From Hymenopus coronatus (Eukaryota > Arthropoda > Insecta > Mantodea > Hymenopodidae), in contig CM060900.1 in assembly GCA_030762935.1 (NCBI GenBank), positions 404,773,632-404,837,631 on the forward strand: 64,000 nt of DNA, given 5' to 3'. Under the pieces are notes generated by a model, which saw nothing but the letters and a program-made list of their open reading frames with translations, did no database searches and was not told where the DNA came from. The stretch's first letter is position 1, and each line of letters starts with the position of its first letter. This document shows positions 18,747-31,560 of the stretch, in pieces. The position numbers and the translations under genes are program-made.

Positions 18747-21065
18747 CAGTAGAATCCACCTAATGTGGTCTGAGAGGATGGGTTACCAAAAAGTCTAGTT
18801 TTACAGAATAAGGGGTCTGTTATTCACAACTTATAATATGTACTGCATATTACATAAATGCATGTTCTAGCACAATATAAGAAGCAGAAAAGTAAAACAT
18901 GCCCTACAAATTAATGTACTGTAAAAGGTAATTAAAAATTTGTACATACATAGAATAGAGAAGAAATTGCTTGTTCTTTGCAGAAAAAAATCTTGTGGTA
19001 CTAGTCTGTTTCTCACACTCATTTTGTCACCATACAACTTAATTAGACAGGTCACAGAGAAATAAAATGTGCATAGCAGTTGCACTTTGTTCCTCCAGAT
19101 AACAGAGCATTGCTTCTGCAGTACTAAGTCCTTCACTGTGATACATCTTTTTACTTTTTCCATTGTTTTCCATCTCTTCTTTCTCTTCCTTTTCCTCCTC
19201 CTCCTGTGAGTGCACTTTGTTTTTGTTCTCATTCTCTTTCATTACTGCAATTACTAAAGAATCTCATAAAAGTTAACAGTTTTCATCCTGCCCCATCCAA
19301 TTTCCAACATCAGCATCAGTAATGCCTTCATCATAGAATTTTCTTCAATAACTCTACTATTTCACAATTTTCTGACTCGACCTTGCTTTTTTGGAATTCA
19401 TTTCCTGAATAGTCCAGCAGCTTTCTCCAGGAACGAATTAGGCTTATTTGCTCAATTTTATTCCAAAATTCAATATCTAGCCTACTATATCCAGGATGTC
19501 AATTTTCTTTAATTTGTCAATCATATGACATCCTTTCTGCATGCTAAAACAAGAGATGAAAGAAGTCTGTGACTGTGTATCTTCTTCAATGCTTCTAAAA
19601 ATTACCTGCTCCACTGATTAACATACTGAAGTCAAGTTAGGAGGGAGAAACATGGTTCTTATGTCTTTGTCCCATAAATGTTCCACATGAGGATGGGATG
19701 AAGCATTGTCCAGAATGAGAAGTGCATTCCTTGACAAATGTTTTGATTTTTAGAAACTTTTCTACTGAAGGAATGAACTGCTGAAAAAACCAGTCCATCC
19801 ATGCATTCATTGATTTCTGCAACAAACAAAGAGATGGTAATAATTGTTAGCACACTTCTTTTATGTTTTTAAATGCCCGCAGATATTTTATTTGCCTATA
19901 CGTGCTAGTTTCAGCTTATGATTGTGGCATTGCTGCAGGCCAAGAGTGTAACTCTCTTACTTCTTTTATAGCCTGGGACCAAGTTTTCATCCCTGGATGT
20001 GGCATTTTCGAAGGCAGCATTAAAAAATTCAGAGCAGCCTCATCACAGTTGTAAATTTGTTCTCCAGATAGGCCATCCTTATTGATCAGTGCATGGAAAT
20101 TTTCCTTGAATTTATTTACACTTTCTGTCCAGTCTGCCAACACTAGAAGTAATTCTGGCTCTCCTTCTTGAAATTCCCCATAGAATTTGAGGGCTTTCTC
20201 TTGCAAAATGGATCCACAAATGGGTGTACCTTTTTCCCTTTGCTGTCCAAACCACAAATAAGTGCCTCACTTTGTCATACTCACCAGTTTTATGCTCTTC
20301 TTTTCCTTTAAACTTGTTATCACTACATGCTCTACTCGATTTTGGACCCCTTCTTTTTCTGCCCTAGTATAGTAGTTGGTCCAGCTGCTAAATCCATGGC
20401 AGTTTTATTAATATTTTCACCATTTGTCCAGTCTCTTTAACATATCCAATTTAATTTTCATTGTCATGTTAACTTGTCTTTTCTTCTGGTTTAACATTTT
20501 CAGTGCAACAAACACAACTCAATACAGCATTAACCATAAGCTTGAAATCTGAGAAATCACTGTAACCAGACATAACTGAAAGTTTAGCTTACCATGTATG
20601 TACTGGGTAAAGCATTAAATCTTCAAAACTTCCAAACAAGTGTTTGTGCTACACACGTTATTAGCGGCAAATTTTTGATTTCGTGACAATGGTCTGCCAG
20701 GTGCTTATGTTCTAATTCAGATATCAAAGGTCAATATGCGGCCAGCCCTTTTTGTTAGTGGGGGAGAATGCAGTACATTGTATTTTTGCAAAACCAACAA
20801 ATTTTGTCACCAAATTAATGTCATAAATAAATTGCAAAACCTGAAAACACCACACCACACCACACCATACCTTACAAAATACCAGAACAAATCAGGAAAG
20901 CACAGACATTTATATGCACAAATATGAACACTAATACATACACTAATTAAAATCTACCTGTACTTACTGTATACCTCATAGTAGAAATTATTACAGTCAA
21001 GTTTATGATAAAAAATGTAAAAATAATTGATTTATGCAGAATGTCAAGTTATCTGGATTCTAATG
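18747..21065 (-). mobile_element. Tigger/pogo element with terminal inverted repeats
   Basis: The left end starts CAGTAGAATCCACCTAATG just after TA (18745-18746), the form of a Tigger inverted repeat. About 2.3 kb away, 21045-21065 reads in reverse CATTAGAATCCAGATAAC, a diverged counterpart. The expected right TA has become CA. The size and the minus-strand transposase inside fit Tigger elements of roughly 2.4 kb. The ends have drifted and the gene is broken, so it is an old copy. Confidence 0.7.
19020..20540 (-). pseudogene. Tigger-type (CENP-B/jerky-like) transposase, degenerate
   Basis: Reading leftwards from about 20540 is a CENP-B-type N-terminal helix (KIKLDMLKRLDK). Next comes YLWFGQQREKGTPICGSILQEKAL (start near 20265), typical of the Tc5/CENP-B second DNA-binding domain. 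The catalytic domain follows: NKFKENFHALINKDGLSGEQIYNCDEAALNF contains the first aspartate in Y-N-C-D-E. Near 19800 is NAWMDWFFQQFIPSVEKFL. The C-terminus (19242-19040) has the acidic E-rich tract and SEGLSTAEAMLCYLEEQSAT, like the usual Tigger tail. The second aspartate (L-L-D-N-A-P-x-H) is lost near 19710. Numerous frameshifts are present. Confidence 0.8.
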
Positions 21066-21289
21066 CATTTTAATTGCTTTTAGGTAATTATTTATTACAC
21101 TTAGCAATAATATTTCATACTTAACTGTATATTTTCATGCTTTATAAACTATTCATTAATATTAGTAGCAATATTATAAATAGATAATTTTCTTGTATTT
21201 CAACTACTATTGCCACCATGTACGATTGATTTAACCTTAAAATATTAAATCATAATAAATGCAAAAAACATAAAATACTTTTATTTTAT

Positions 21290-21964
21290 ATTGAGGAGTG
21301 CAGCTGGGTTAGAGAGAGCTGAAGTCATTGACAATTAGTGAGCAAGCCTCAATGCTATGAGAAATAAAATTGTTCTGTAGCAATTGAAATAAGGATATTT
21401 ATTACACTGGTGTCAGGAGTAGGATAACCGCCTCAATGCAGGAGAGGATGAAAGCATTATTGGTTGAAATCAAGAAAATGGGAATTCATTATGGAGGAAA
21501 TGAATTCTGGAACAGAGAAATGCAGACAGAAATGAAAATAGAAGTGTCCAAGTATAAGGTGGAAATATACGGAAAAAAATCAATGACCAACTGGCTGACA
21601 TGAAGAAAGATTACTCAGTGGAAGGATGAAGGACCTTGACCAATGCATTAATGTCCTAGAGGACATTAGATGGAAGAAGAGTCAAAGGCCGTGCCAAGAA
21701 AATGAATATCATTGTGGAAAGAGCATGACAGAAGGCTTAAGGACTTCAAGGTTGAGACCCCAGAATGCAAAACATTTACACATGTCAAGCTACCCAAATA
21801 GAATGGAACCTTCAAATCTTCAAATTTTTCTACTGACAGTTCACTGTCATTGCCACCCACAATGGTCAGCAGAGAAGGAAGCTGCAGAGCTGATGGCCAG
21901 CTGGGAGATCCTAGAACCAGTTCGGCAACCATCGGTATCAATTGAAATAAAGACATTTGTTACA
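21290..21964 (+). mobile_element. Internally deleted Ty3/gypsy element (LTR end, PBS, gag, LTR end)
   Basis: At 21381-21406 the sequence CAATTGAAATAAGG...TTACA looks like the 3' end of an LTR. It is followed after one base by TGGTGTCAGGAGTAGGAT (21408-21425), which is complementary in form to the 3' end of a leucine tRNA and is a known gypsy-type primer binding site. A gag reading frame starts just downstream. At 21939-21964 the same 26-base LTR end returns with three changes. The internal part is therefore only about 530 bases, holding the gag start and nothing of pol. The left limit is estimated, because the LTR start was not found. Confidence 0.6.
21436..21930 (+). pseudogene. Ty3/gypsy gag N-terminal part
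   Basis: From the ATG at 21436 (MQERMKALLVEIKKMG) the protein is a K/E-rich coiled coil, as in the gag at 11.8 kb. Later frames (about 21610-21830) contain 'RLKDFKVET', a 'HVKLPK' stretch and an 'NGTF' that correspond to the V-K-P-P-K-Y-D-G-T motif, here with a stop at the tyrosine codon. Several frame changes separate the parts. No nucleocapsid, protease or polymerase follows. Confidence 0.65.
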
Positions 21965-21989
21965 ATATGAAAGGTGACAATAGAGCTAA

Positions 21990-22087
21990 ACTAAAGGCAC
22001 ACCTTAGACACCATTTGTAAATTGGCCAAGAAAACATTTCAACAAATATATGCTTCAAAAGTCTATTTTTATTTATTTATCTCTATA

Positions 22088-22131
<44 letters not shown>

Positions 22132-24770
22132 TTCTTCTTTTTTCTTTTTTAATCTAAGCATGTACCATATGGTTTGTACACTGAATGATGCATGGATAAA
22201 AGGTACAAGTAATTCAACATTACGAGGCAGAGATAAGCATTTAACATGTATGATTAAAAAATACCCTGATCATGCTAATCAAAGCAGATGACCGTAGAAT
22301 TGGCGAGATTCAGGTGTAGGATGAAACCTTGGTCAATCTATTCCAGAAATCATTTTCACAGACATATTAATAACACAATGAACATCAAGGAACAAATAAC
22401 ACAGCAAATAATGCAACAGTAAATAATGAAATTCAGCTAAAACAAGAGAGAATAACTGCACCTGAAGCCAAGAGCATAGCAGGAACAGTGAATACAAGCT
22501 CTGAACAATGACCACATAATTATGTGGTGTCAGTAAATCTGGCAACAAGGCAGCTGTTACCATAGCAAAGGGCCTACTGTGCTCACTTGCTTTTCTGATT
22601 GTAATGCTTATGTTAGACCCCCAACTTAGTAAAATAGAGGTATAGTTGATCTTTTTCTTAGCAATCATGTTGTAAAACAGGATGAAACAATTGAATATGC
22701 ACATATGTAGCAGATGTTTCTGTTTAACCTTTAATGTGCATCACATTATAGAAAAGAAGGCTGTCACAGTGACATCTCTTAATTGTTTTGGCACTCAAGG
22801 GCACATTTTAGTTTCTTTACCTCCTCTCAGGATATCGGATCTTTCCTTTTACTCAGTTTGCCTGTTTTTGTAATGTCGGCAGCTTTGTGTTTCGTATTTA
22901 GGAAATCAACATCTTTGTTATACTTTTATTGCACATACATCACATTCATTGCAGACGATGGTTCATATTCATCACATTTAACTTTATTTTGAGATACATT
23001 AGGTAATATAATTATGCATTTGCTCTCATGGTACCAGCAGCATTAGATTTTCTGTTCATTAGTCATATAAAAAGATACGGAGATCTTTGAATGGCACCTG
23101 TTAATTAAAAGTGTATTTAGCTTTACTGACTATCCCTCACTTGTTAGATGTGTTTGTCATGCGATTTAACCACCATTCTAATTATGTGAGTACAGCTCGT
23201 CATATGACTCAAACTGGTTAAGCTAATGATTTATTATTGTCTTTGCAGAAGTTGGCAGACACATCTATCTTAGCAGATACAAAGTTCAACTACTGATTGA
23301 TTTACTCTGAAGACTTCACAGCAGCTATCAGAGATATTAAAGGCTGACATCTTTTAAATGTACTTTTAATACTTAATTGTTGGACCACCAAAGATACAAC
23401 TGTAGATTATGTGTTACATGTTACAGAAGCTGCAGTCACATTTAGTCTGTTTATTCTTAAATGTTAAAACATTATATTAATTATAACAGTTGTGATATAA
23501 TGAAATGAAAATGCCATTCAAATGCAGCATTGGAGTGGAAACAAAACTACAGAAAGATGATCTATACAGAAAAGTGATATATTTTTTTAAATTCCCTCTA
23601 GGATTACAGAATGCAACTTTCAGCATGTTAACTTAGCTTTGTAATTTATCCAGTATTCATTTTAAATCACACACTTTGAATAGAAAGTAGAAAGGAAGAA
23701 TGTACACATTTGTAATAAAAGACTAAAAGAGCATTTGTTGCACATTTGGAATAGTTAATCCAACAGGAAATCCTTTTTATCCTTTGTTTTAGGTGATCCC
23801 AATATTTCTTGCCCTGTTTTCTTGCCAATATCCCCTTCAATGACCTCTACCTCAACCTGCCCAAGTCAATCATATGTGAGAAGTATCTGTGTAAATACTG
23901 CTGCACTTGCAGTTGAAGACTTTAACCATACCACTGAAGTTGTGTACATTGGTAATGAACCAAAACATTGAATGGAAAACTTCCAGCAGCCAATGCATTT
24001 CTCTAACTGGTATTTTTCTCAATAATGAAATATGGACTGTCTTTCGTCTAATAGGTGCAAGGCTTGAGGAGTAACATTAAACTCTATATTTTACATTTTC
24101 TTTAAATCCTGTCAAATATGCATCACATATCTCGTGCATCCACGTCTTTTATAGCAGTTCACATTTTTTCTAACCATCATAGTTAATGATAGGTGCTAGT
24201 GGTCATAGTCATTAGGGAACCTAGATTGGGAGTGCAGAATAACATAGTCGCCACTAGTATGCTTGCCACATTGGTGCTGGTGAAGCCAGAAGTGCTTGTA
24301 CATGTTATAGATGCCATTTTGTGCCTACCAAAACATTGCATTTGGGCGGTCTAATATTTGTCTTTGTAGACTACATATTGTAGCAAATCCAATAGTTCTA
24401 TTGCAATTTACAGATTCTTGTAGATATGTACTACTCAGATACTCAGTGAATATGTTGGCAAATTATAGCTCAAAATGTGAAGCATGAATTTGATATATCT
24501 CAATATAAGAAGTAGTGCTTCCTGTTAAAACAGAAATCAGTAGGGTACAGTAGGGAAAAAAAGCGAAAATATTTGCCATAAATGAAATTAAAACCTTCAT
24601 TGATGAAGCACCCGACAATATATATCTACTGATAAAGGTATGTAAATATAACTATTCTGGTAAAAAGTAAATATTTTAGTTGAAAGTAGAGCTAGTGCGC
24701 ATGCCCTGGATTATTGATTTCCTCATCTCTGTGATGCCAATGTTATGACCTACTTTGCTTTGCTTACGTA
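21990..24770. other. AT-rich stretch, little recognised
   Basis: No transposon protein is visible. Two points stand out. A splice-acceptor-like tract, 'TTGTCTTTGCAG', ends at 23248 and is followed by a short open frame ending in TGA at about 23296. An AATAAA polyadenylation-type hexamer lies near 23715. A block at 24085-24170 resembles 38165-38290 and may be a dispersed repeat. Confidence 0.35.
22083..22129. repeat. (TA)n microsatellite
   Basis: A nearly pure run of TA, with one TGTG interruption near 22092, followed by a T-rich stretch. Confidence 0.95.
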
Positions 24771-24773
24771 ATA

Positions 24774-26089
24774 CAGGGTGTATATAAATGAATATCGGGG
24801 TTTTAACTCCTTATAATATTTATTACATTCAACTGCAGTTATAAATGATATGTCAAATGAAAAAGCAAATCAAACCGTTTTACCAAGAAGCTTATAAATG
24901 TTCAATGTGACTACCCTTTGTCACACGGCACATATCAAGTGTATGGCTGAGTTCTTCCCAAACGTTGATAAGTGTGTATTCAGTAATTGTAGCAACAGCT
25001 GCTTCAATCCGGTTTCTTAATTCAGGGAGGTCAGCTGGTAGCGGAGGCACGTACACACGATCCTTGATGAAGCCCCAAAGGTAAAAATCGCATGCCATTA
25101 GGTCATGAGAACATGGAGGCCATGCATAGCAAGCCCTGTCGTTGGGGCCCTTGCAGCCTATCCAGCACTCGGGTACAGTGACGTTCAACCAATCGCGTAC
25201 TTCGTTATGCCAGTGAGGTGGCGCACCATCCTGCTGGAAAATGAAGTTCTCTGGCTCATTTTCTTCCAACTGAGGGAAGAGCCATTGCTCTAGTGTATCA
25301 AGGTAAGAAGTGCCAGTTACAGTAGGTTCACCAAAAACGAAAGGCCCATAAACTTTTCGCCGGGATACGGCACAAAAAACATTCACTTTAGGGAAATCTT
25401 GTTGCATTTGTACCATCTCGTGAGGATTTTCTGAGCCCCAGACGTGCACATTATGAGTGTTAACATGTCCACTAAGGTGAAAGGTCGATTCATCACTGAA
25501 GACAACAAGATCACAAAATCGTCATGAAAACAACATGTCATTTGCGAATTTGGCACGTATTCCATGGTCTGTCGGCTTTAGAGCCTGTAATAACTGTAAA
25601 CGGTAAGGACGTAGCTGTAAGCATTTTCTTACAACTTTCCAAACAGTCGACATAGGAAGTTGTAATTCACGAATAGCCTTCCGGACTGATTTCTTTAGAC
25701 TACGAGTGAACGACTCTTCACTTACTCCTGGTTGTCCCGTGCTCTTCCCTTTACAAAGGCAGCTGGAATCTTCAAACTGATTATACCATCTACGAATGTT
25801 TTTATCACTAGGAGGATCACAACCGAACTTACTACAGAACGCACGTTGCACAGTAACTACAGATTCGGTCTTTGCAAACTGCAAAACACAAAACGGTTTC
25901 TGTTTACTAGTCGCCATCTTTGCTACCACCGCTGTCTGGCAGATTGCGGCAGAAACATTGCACGCACATGCGCACTTGTACCAACAAAGAAAACTGTTTG
26001 AGTTGTTTTTTCATTTGACATATCATTTATAACTGTAAGTTGAATGTAATAAATATTATAAAGAGTTAAAACCCTGATATTCATTTATG
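24774..26089 (-). mobile_element. DD41D mariner-superfamily element with long TIRs
   Basis: A 1316-bp element flanked by TA (24772-24773 and 26090-26091). Its inverted repeats are long, about 85-90 bases (24774-24865 against 26005-26089), and nearly identical, both containing 'TAATATTTATTACATTCAAC'. The left end carries nine bases (GGGTGTATA) that the right end lacks, so the right terminus has a small deletion that would probably block recognition. The transposase gene fills the interior on the minus strand. High similarity between the repeats and a nearly open gene suggest this is one of the youngest insertions in the window. Confidence 0.9.
24892..25929 (-). pseudogene. DD41D mariner-superfamily transposase with one in-frame stop
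   Basis: The gene reads from 25929 to 24892 in one frame, about 345 codons, broken only by a TGA at 25522-25524. The N-terminal helix-turn-helix region contains QRAFCSKFGCDPPSDKNIRRW. The catalytic domain has VVFSDESTFHLSG with the first aspartate, FIFQQDGAPPH with the second, and PPCSHDLMACDFYLWG with the third. I count 41 residues between the second and third, which places it in the DD41D group (rosa/Visitor-like) rather than DD34D mariner. Conserved neighbours (KVNVFCAVS, YGPFVF) are kept. The start is the ATG at 25929. It is inactive because of the stop, but otherwise hardly eroded. Confidence 0.9.
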
Positions 26090-26091
26090 TA

Positions 26092-27400
26092 TTATGAGTT
26101 TAGATTCCGGAAATAATTATGTATTCTTATAGTTCTTATATATAATTAAATATCCTTGGAGGTTATTGTACACATAAGATGTTTCTGTAATTTTATGCAG
26201 ATTAGTAGGCAATGAACAGCCATTAGTAGGGCAGCGTGCAAGCATGAAAACGTATATGAAAATAAAAATCATACTAGAGATGGTTTTCATTTTGATATAG
26301 ATTTTTAACAATAAATGAACACATTTCAGTATATGAGTATAAAAACATACTTTTACACAATCAACTTAAAAAAGTCATTAAATAATGGTCAAGCCTTCAA
26401 TGAGGAAAAAAAAAAAACGACTACTACTCCAGCAGTTACTATAAATAATGAAAAAATTAACAATGAAAATTATAATCATTCGTTGTTAAGTATAAATAGA
26501 TTAGAACAGAGAATTCTAGATTTAAAAATAATAAAGTTTTAACACAGCAAGCTTTAACTTGAATATGACTGTAGTTTATCGTCGATTCCATTTCAATTGT
26601 ATTGTTAAGCAGTAATTCAGCTTACTAATAAACAAACGTTAGCTGATTTTATGTACAAATACCCAACACAAACTATTATAAATTAAAATTATTATGCAAT
26701 CTCATTTTCATTTTATTATCAGTAGTAGTTTTGAGTAAATTGAAACATGAAATCTTTTAAATGGATGCAAGATTTTAAGTTTCACAAAGTTATCTAGTGT
26801 GAATAACATATTCGCTGATCTGTTTGTATATAAACTCAATTTTACATAAATACAAAGCAAAATAATTGATTTAACCCAATTAGAATACTTATATAAAATT
26901 TATGCATGCAGTATTAATTGCGTTAAGGACATACTAATGATTGATTTAATTACCATTTTTGCAGTTTGGCGAAATATAGAAATTATTACAGTCCACTTTT
27001 AACTTTATTATTATTATAATTATTATTGTTATTTTTATATACATTATTATTATCATTATCATCACTAGGAAGAATATTACTGGAATATTGGCTTTAGTAT
27101 CTTTGTTCTCCGACTGAGTAATGATAATTTATAAAAAAATTATTATTATGATCATCTTATCTTTTTATTTTTTTTCAAACTTGTGCTTTAACTGGGTTAT
27201 CCAAGAAAGAGCTAAAGAAGCAAGACAATTTTGTTAAAGTGTACTAACATTTCCTTCCTGTAATTATTATCAGAGTTTTATATTAGAGTTATCATAATTA
27301 GTAATATTTTTACTTCAACATAGCCATTCAGATGGATTATACACCTTTATTAAAAAGAATTACTTATGTTACATACCGCTTGACATGTAGTCATTCCTTA
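26092..27400. other. AT-rich spacer
   Basis: Very AT-rich with ATT/TTA trinucleotide-like stretches (27000-27065). No coding or repeat similarity is recognised. Confidence 0.4.
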
Positions 27401-27402
27401 AG

Positions 27403-27405
<3 letters not shown>

Positions 27406-27451
<46 letters not shown>

Positions 27452-27686
27452 TTCATTTGTATAGCCCCCTTTAACATCAATGGTCATATTGGGGGCTTTC
27501 ACTTGTGAAACTGTAGGTTCAGAACATTAGGTTAAACTTTATATTACTAAACACATGCACATTCACTCTCACATTTATACTTCCAGACTCTATGGGGGAT
27601 AGGGAATAATTCTGGTTAAAGAAAAATTCCCCGCCCCCTCCGGGTGAGAAGTCAGCTCGCTGACCACTCGACCACGGAGGCAGTCA
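27406..27686 (-). repeat. tRNA-headed SINE, family B
   Basis: A run of 39 T (27406-27444) is the poly(A) tail on the minus strand. The other end, read in reverse near 27640-27686, starts CTGCCTCCGTGGTCGAGTGG, which carries an A-box like that of serine/leucine tRNAs. The B-box is not clear. The total of about 280 bases is usual for a SINE. Confidence 0.6.
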
Positions 27687-27944
27687 GCAATATTATTGTA
27701 TTCATGCATATAAAGTGAATCACTTATTGTGCTATTTATTTATTTATGATCAGTACTTTATCATCTCTTTTTTTAGTAAGTATTAAATATTCATACCTTG
27801 TAATGAAAACTATGATAAGTACAATTACAGAAATTATAGCTGAAACACAATCTTTGATTTGTTGTAAATCATCCGTGACTACATGAAATTAGAATGACAA
27901 CGTGGCTATACTGATTATCGGATTTGGAATAGAGCATCAAATGG

Positions 27945-28161
27945 TTTTTTTTTTTTGTGTGTTTAACGCCCGCTTTAACTACTTATGGCACCACAGGCAA
28001 TGACATTGATGATATATGAATGAAGATGGAGCACCGGTGGAATGCAATGGTGGGTGAAACTAGAAAACCCACCACAAACCTCACATGCAGTCGCTTGGGA
28101 TCGAACCCGGGCCATCTAGGTGAGAGGTGAGTGGTCTAACCACTCGGCCACGGCTTGGCCC
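27945..28161 (-). repeat. tRNA-headed SINE, family A copy 1
   Basis: In reverse orientation it begins 'CGTGGCCGAGTGGTTAGACC' (A-box) and has GGGTTCGATCCCAAGCGA (B-box) about 40 bases later. A body shared with 52.5 kb and 57.4 kb follows, ending GCGGGCGTTAAACAC and an A-rich tail (T-run at 27945-27955). The tRNA part resembles a serine/leucine tRNA but lacks a stable acceptor stem, so it is a SINE and not a tRNA gene. Confidence 0.85.
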
Positions 28162-28164
28162 TCA

Positions 28165-31125
28165 AATAGCTTTGATATATAGTCTAGACAAATTTGTTTA
28201 ATTACTGTATTCCTATGTTCATAATAAGTTTACTTGGGGGTTACTTTATCTTGACATATGAATATAATTATATTAATCACTCAGGCATGTTGACGAGCCT
28301 AGATTATCAATATGGGTATTCACTAAACACAGCATACAGAGTAAAAGACAAAAAAAGCGAGATAATTAAAATTCTTAGTGTACTATTTAGCTATAAGCAA
28401 AGTGTATCTAATATGATAAGAAATAACTTAATATGACCAAATATACACTTAAACCATATAGTCTGTCTTCATGGCTTGGTAGCTTCTCGGGGTCAATTGC
28501 TGCTGTCTCTTTTTTTTTAAGTTCTTTGTGCTGGTTTTTTGTGGGGAGGGTGATTTATAAGGTGTGCTTTATGGGGAGAATGTTTATAAGGGATGCTTTG
28601 GACCCAACCAACCAAGATGCTCTCAAGGTAGACCACCATATGTGTAAGGCAAGAATTATAAACTCGTACACATTTCATCATTGGTTGTACTCGAAATTAA
28701 ACTTTGAGGTACAGGGTAGGTGAAGATTTTTCTTGAACCATGAGGACCAAACCGCACACACTATTTACAAATTGTACAGTTGTTCTCTTACCCAATTATA
28801 AGGGATTTACCGTATGCCTGCCTAAGCCCACAATATAAATTATTGAGAATATTATAAAGATGGTATACATGTAATGAAATGTTAGATTTTTCAGAACTAT
28901 TAGATTCATAAAATTACTTTTATAATGACCAAAGAATTAAGTCACATTTATCTGGGTTCTGTTAGAGCTGTTGAAATTTCCAGGACCAAGGGTTGGAAAG
29001 AAAATTTAAAAATTCTTGTATATGAGTAACACACGTAAATACATCAAAACATTGATCCACTGCCTTATGGTGGCAGCAAATGAAGAGAGAGATAAGTAAC
29101 CACATTCTTTTAAAGATTACCACTCCACAGAGAAACCTTTTAATATTTAAAGTGACAGTACAAGAAATATAAACTAGCGATAAGATAAGCACTGAAATAA
29201 AAGTGTTTTGGTAAAGAGAATTGTTGGAGAATCACATGTGCTAATACTCAAAACTTCCATTAAAGCATGGGCAAACTTAAAGTTTTACTGTAAACTTTAC
29301 ATCTCGTATGCATGTCAATGCATTGTCTTAAATATAAAAATCAAGGCATTAAAACAAGGATGAAAGGGGTGGTTGAGAGGGATTACGTCATTGATCAGTA
29401 CAAACCGAATTTCTAAAGCAACATAATAACCAAAAAAAAATCCAAATATGATGTTGCAAATCACATATATTTATAGTGCTATATTGACAAAGTGGTATCT
29501 TGACTGTTTTTCCTGGAAATCAAGCGATGCAGTAAACATCATAAAGTTATCTTCAAGTTTTATTTCTATAGGTTTTAGCATTCAAAGGCTTGCCTCCTGA
29601 AATTAATTAAAAGCATAGGAAAATACAGCTGAGTAAAGTGGTGTTTTGAAACATCAAAGGCATCTGATCCGAAACTAATACAAATTTAAATGCTTAGGAG
29701 GAGAACTACACAAGTTATGCTCCAAAGATTACACTAAATGAAAATACAAAAGTATTTGAAATTACAAAATTCTGAATTTCCTAAGCTACTGAAAGAAATT
29801 TGAAACAGAGGTATCAAATGAAATGGGCAATGAGAACTACATTCTTGACATTTAGTGTTGGCCGTAACGTAGTGGAAAAAAAGTCCGCAGACTTGCATTA
29901 AAGGTGCAGAATCATGAGTGAGTTTTGGGGTGACATCAGTGTAACTCCACTTGTGTGATTAAGAGGCATGGAATCGAACTGTACTTTTAAATAAAATAGC
30001 TTTGAAAAGCCGGCCCTGCACCATATGTCGCATATAAGGTTGTTTGTGACTTAGGGGTTGATGAAAGGAAACCAGATGGCAGAGTAATAACAATTGGACT
30101 TAAATTAAGCTATATATTGAGAAAGATTAAATAATTTGTTGGCTGCAAATGTTTGCTTTACAAAGGTGGGAGATTGCAATCTACTCCATTAACCCTGGCC
30201 AATATTATTCTGATAACAGAGGTTAATAACAAAGTCTTACCTTTAGAGATGTATCAGTGGTGTGTTTGGGAGAGGTGAGAGATGAAGTGGTTGAGCAGTT
30301 GAGTCCAGAGCGTTGCCCTGAGACACACATAATGATAGCTGAGGTTCCCTGATGGTCAAGACTTTGCGGCCAGTTCTACAATCCCTTAAACAGGTTTAGC
30401 GGCACCCTGGAAGGGATTTCCAACATGGTGGCCGTACTCCTAAAATGGAAAAACCAATGCCCTGATAGTGGGTAGTCTTAGTCAATCAGCCAATCATGCG
30501 TAAATGTTCTAGAATATCCAGTGTAACGTCAAGGAGCAAAAGTTTCCCATGACAATGTGCAAATGTGCCATAGCCCAGCAGAAGTTGGTGTCTTCAAAAA
30601 AGTCCACTGGGAGTGTCATCAGAAGAGGCTAGTTACTTCCACCCTGTTATTTAATCAGCTTATAACAAAGCATGTATTCTTCCAAGAATATGTAAAAATA
30701 AAATCCCAATTAATTCAGAATGTCTTATACTAATTAATAAAATATTACTCGATCAATATAAGTTAAACTCTGGTCAAATGACACATGTGACAATACCATA
30801 TACCTACACTATGCCACATTAAAGCTTAAGTAACATCTTATTATGATAAACATAACAATGTGGGTAAATGTTGTTCTTTCTTTTCAGCTTCCTAATATAT
30901 TACAATACAAATTTAAACCTGATGTACACATGAGAAATTGGTTGCAGCAGACGCAAAAGAGCTGGAATGATTACCAAACCAGCTGCTGAGCCTAGCTTAA
31001 TCGGAGTTGTGATATGATATTTTTGCAACTGTTACACACAGTCACAGTGAGCAAAATTTTGTACAGTCCGCATCAAAAGTGTTTTATATCTGTTTATATT
31101 TTCAATGAGGGCAGTAAATAGTAAT
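28165..31125. other. No gene recognised
   Basis: Frames of 80 and 96 codons occur at 28194-28436 and 28433-28723, without any motif or splice context that I trust. The rest is AT-rich and unclassified. A small run of G/C-richer sequence at 30250-30480 may be an unrecognised repeat. Confidence 0.35.
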
Positions 31126-31129
31126 GATT

Positions 31130-31560
31130 TTATTTTTGTGATATTAATAACCATGGCCCCATGAAAGGTTCCGTGCCAGTCCCCAATTGGGCGCATCCCC
31201 AGGTGGCAGATTGGGGAATCCCTCCTAGATATACCGAGGAAATAAAATACTCGGGGTGGACCAAAATTGGCACAGCAGGTAGGTGTGACTCAAAAGTCGA
31301 GGTGAAGACAACACATCTAGGGTGAATGCCCAAAAAGCATCTGCGAGTTCAGGAGCAGAGAGGTGGTAGCCCCACCACTGAACTAGCTCTGCGCAGCGTT
31401 CGTACCGTGGCCAGAGTGAAATTTTTACATACTGAACAGCCTCAAAATAATAACTGGATTGATAACATTGGATTTTGACACAGAATAGAGAGTATACAGA
31501 AAGGAAACTCGAGGGCGGCTCCTTTGATGTGCTTGAAGCCCAACTCTGCACTAGACGTCA
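31130..31560. repeat. G/C-richer block, probable unclassified repeat
   Basis: This 430-base stretch is clearly richer in G and C than its surroundings. It holds two long overlapping minus-strand frames without known motifs. Its composition resembles that of SINE or LINE 3' sequence, but I found no second copy in the window. Confidence 0.3.

Noticed and set aside
28433..28723. 96-codon frame with a hydrophobic stretch
   Set aside because: Hydrophobic residues come from a T-rich run; no motif or splice support.
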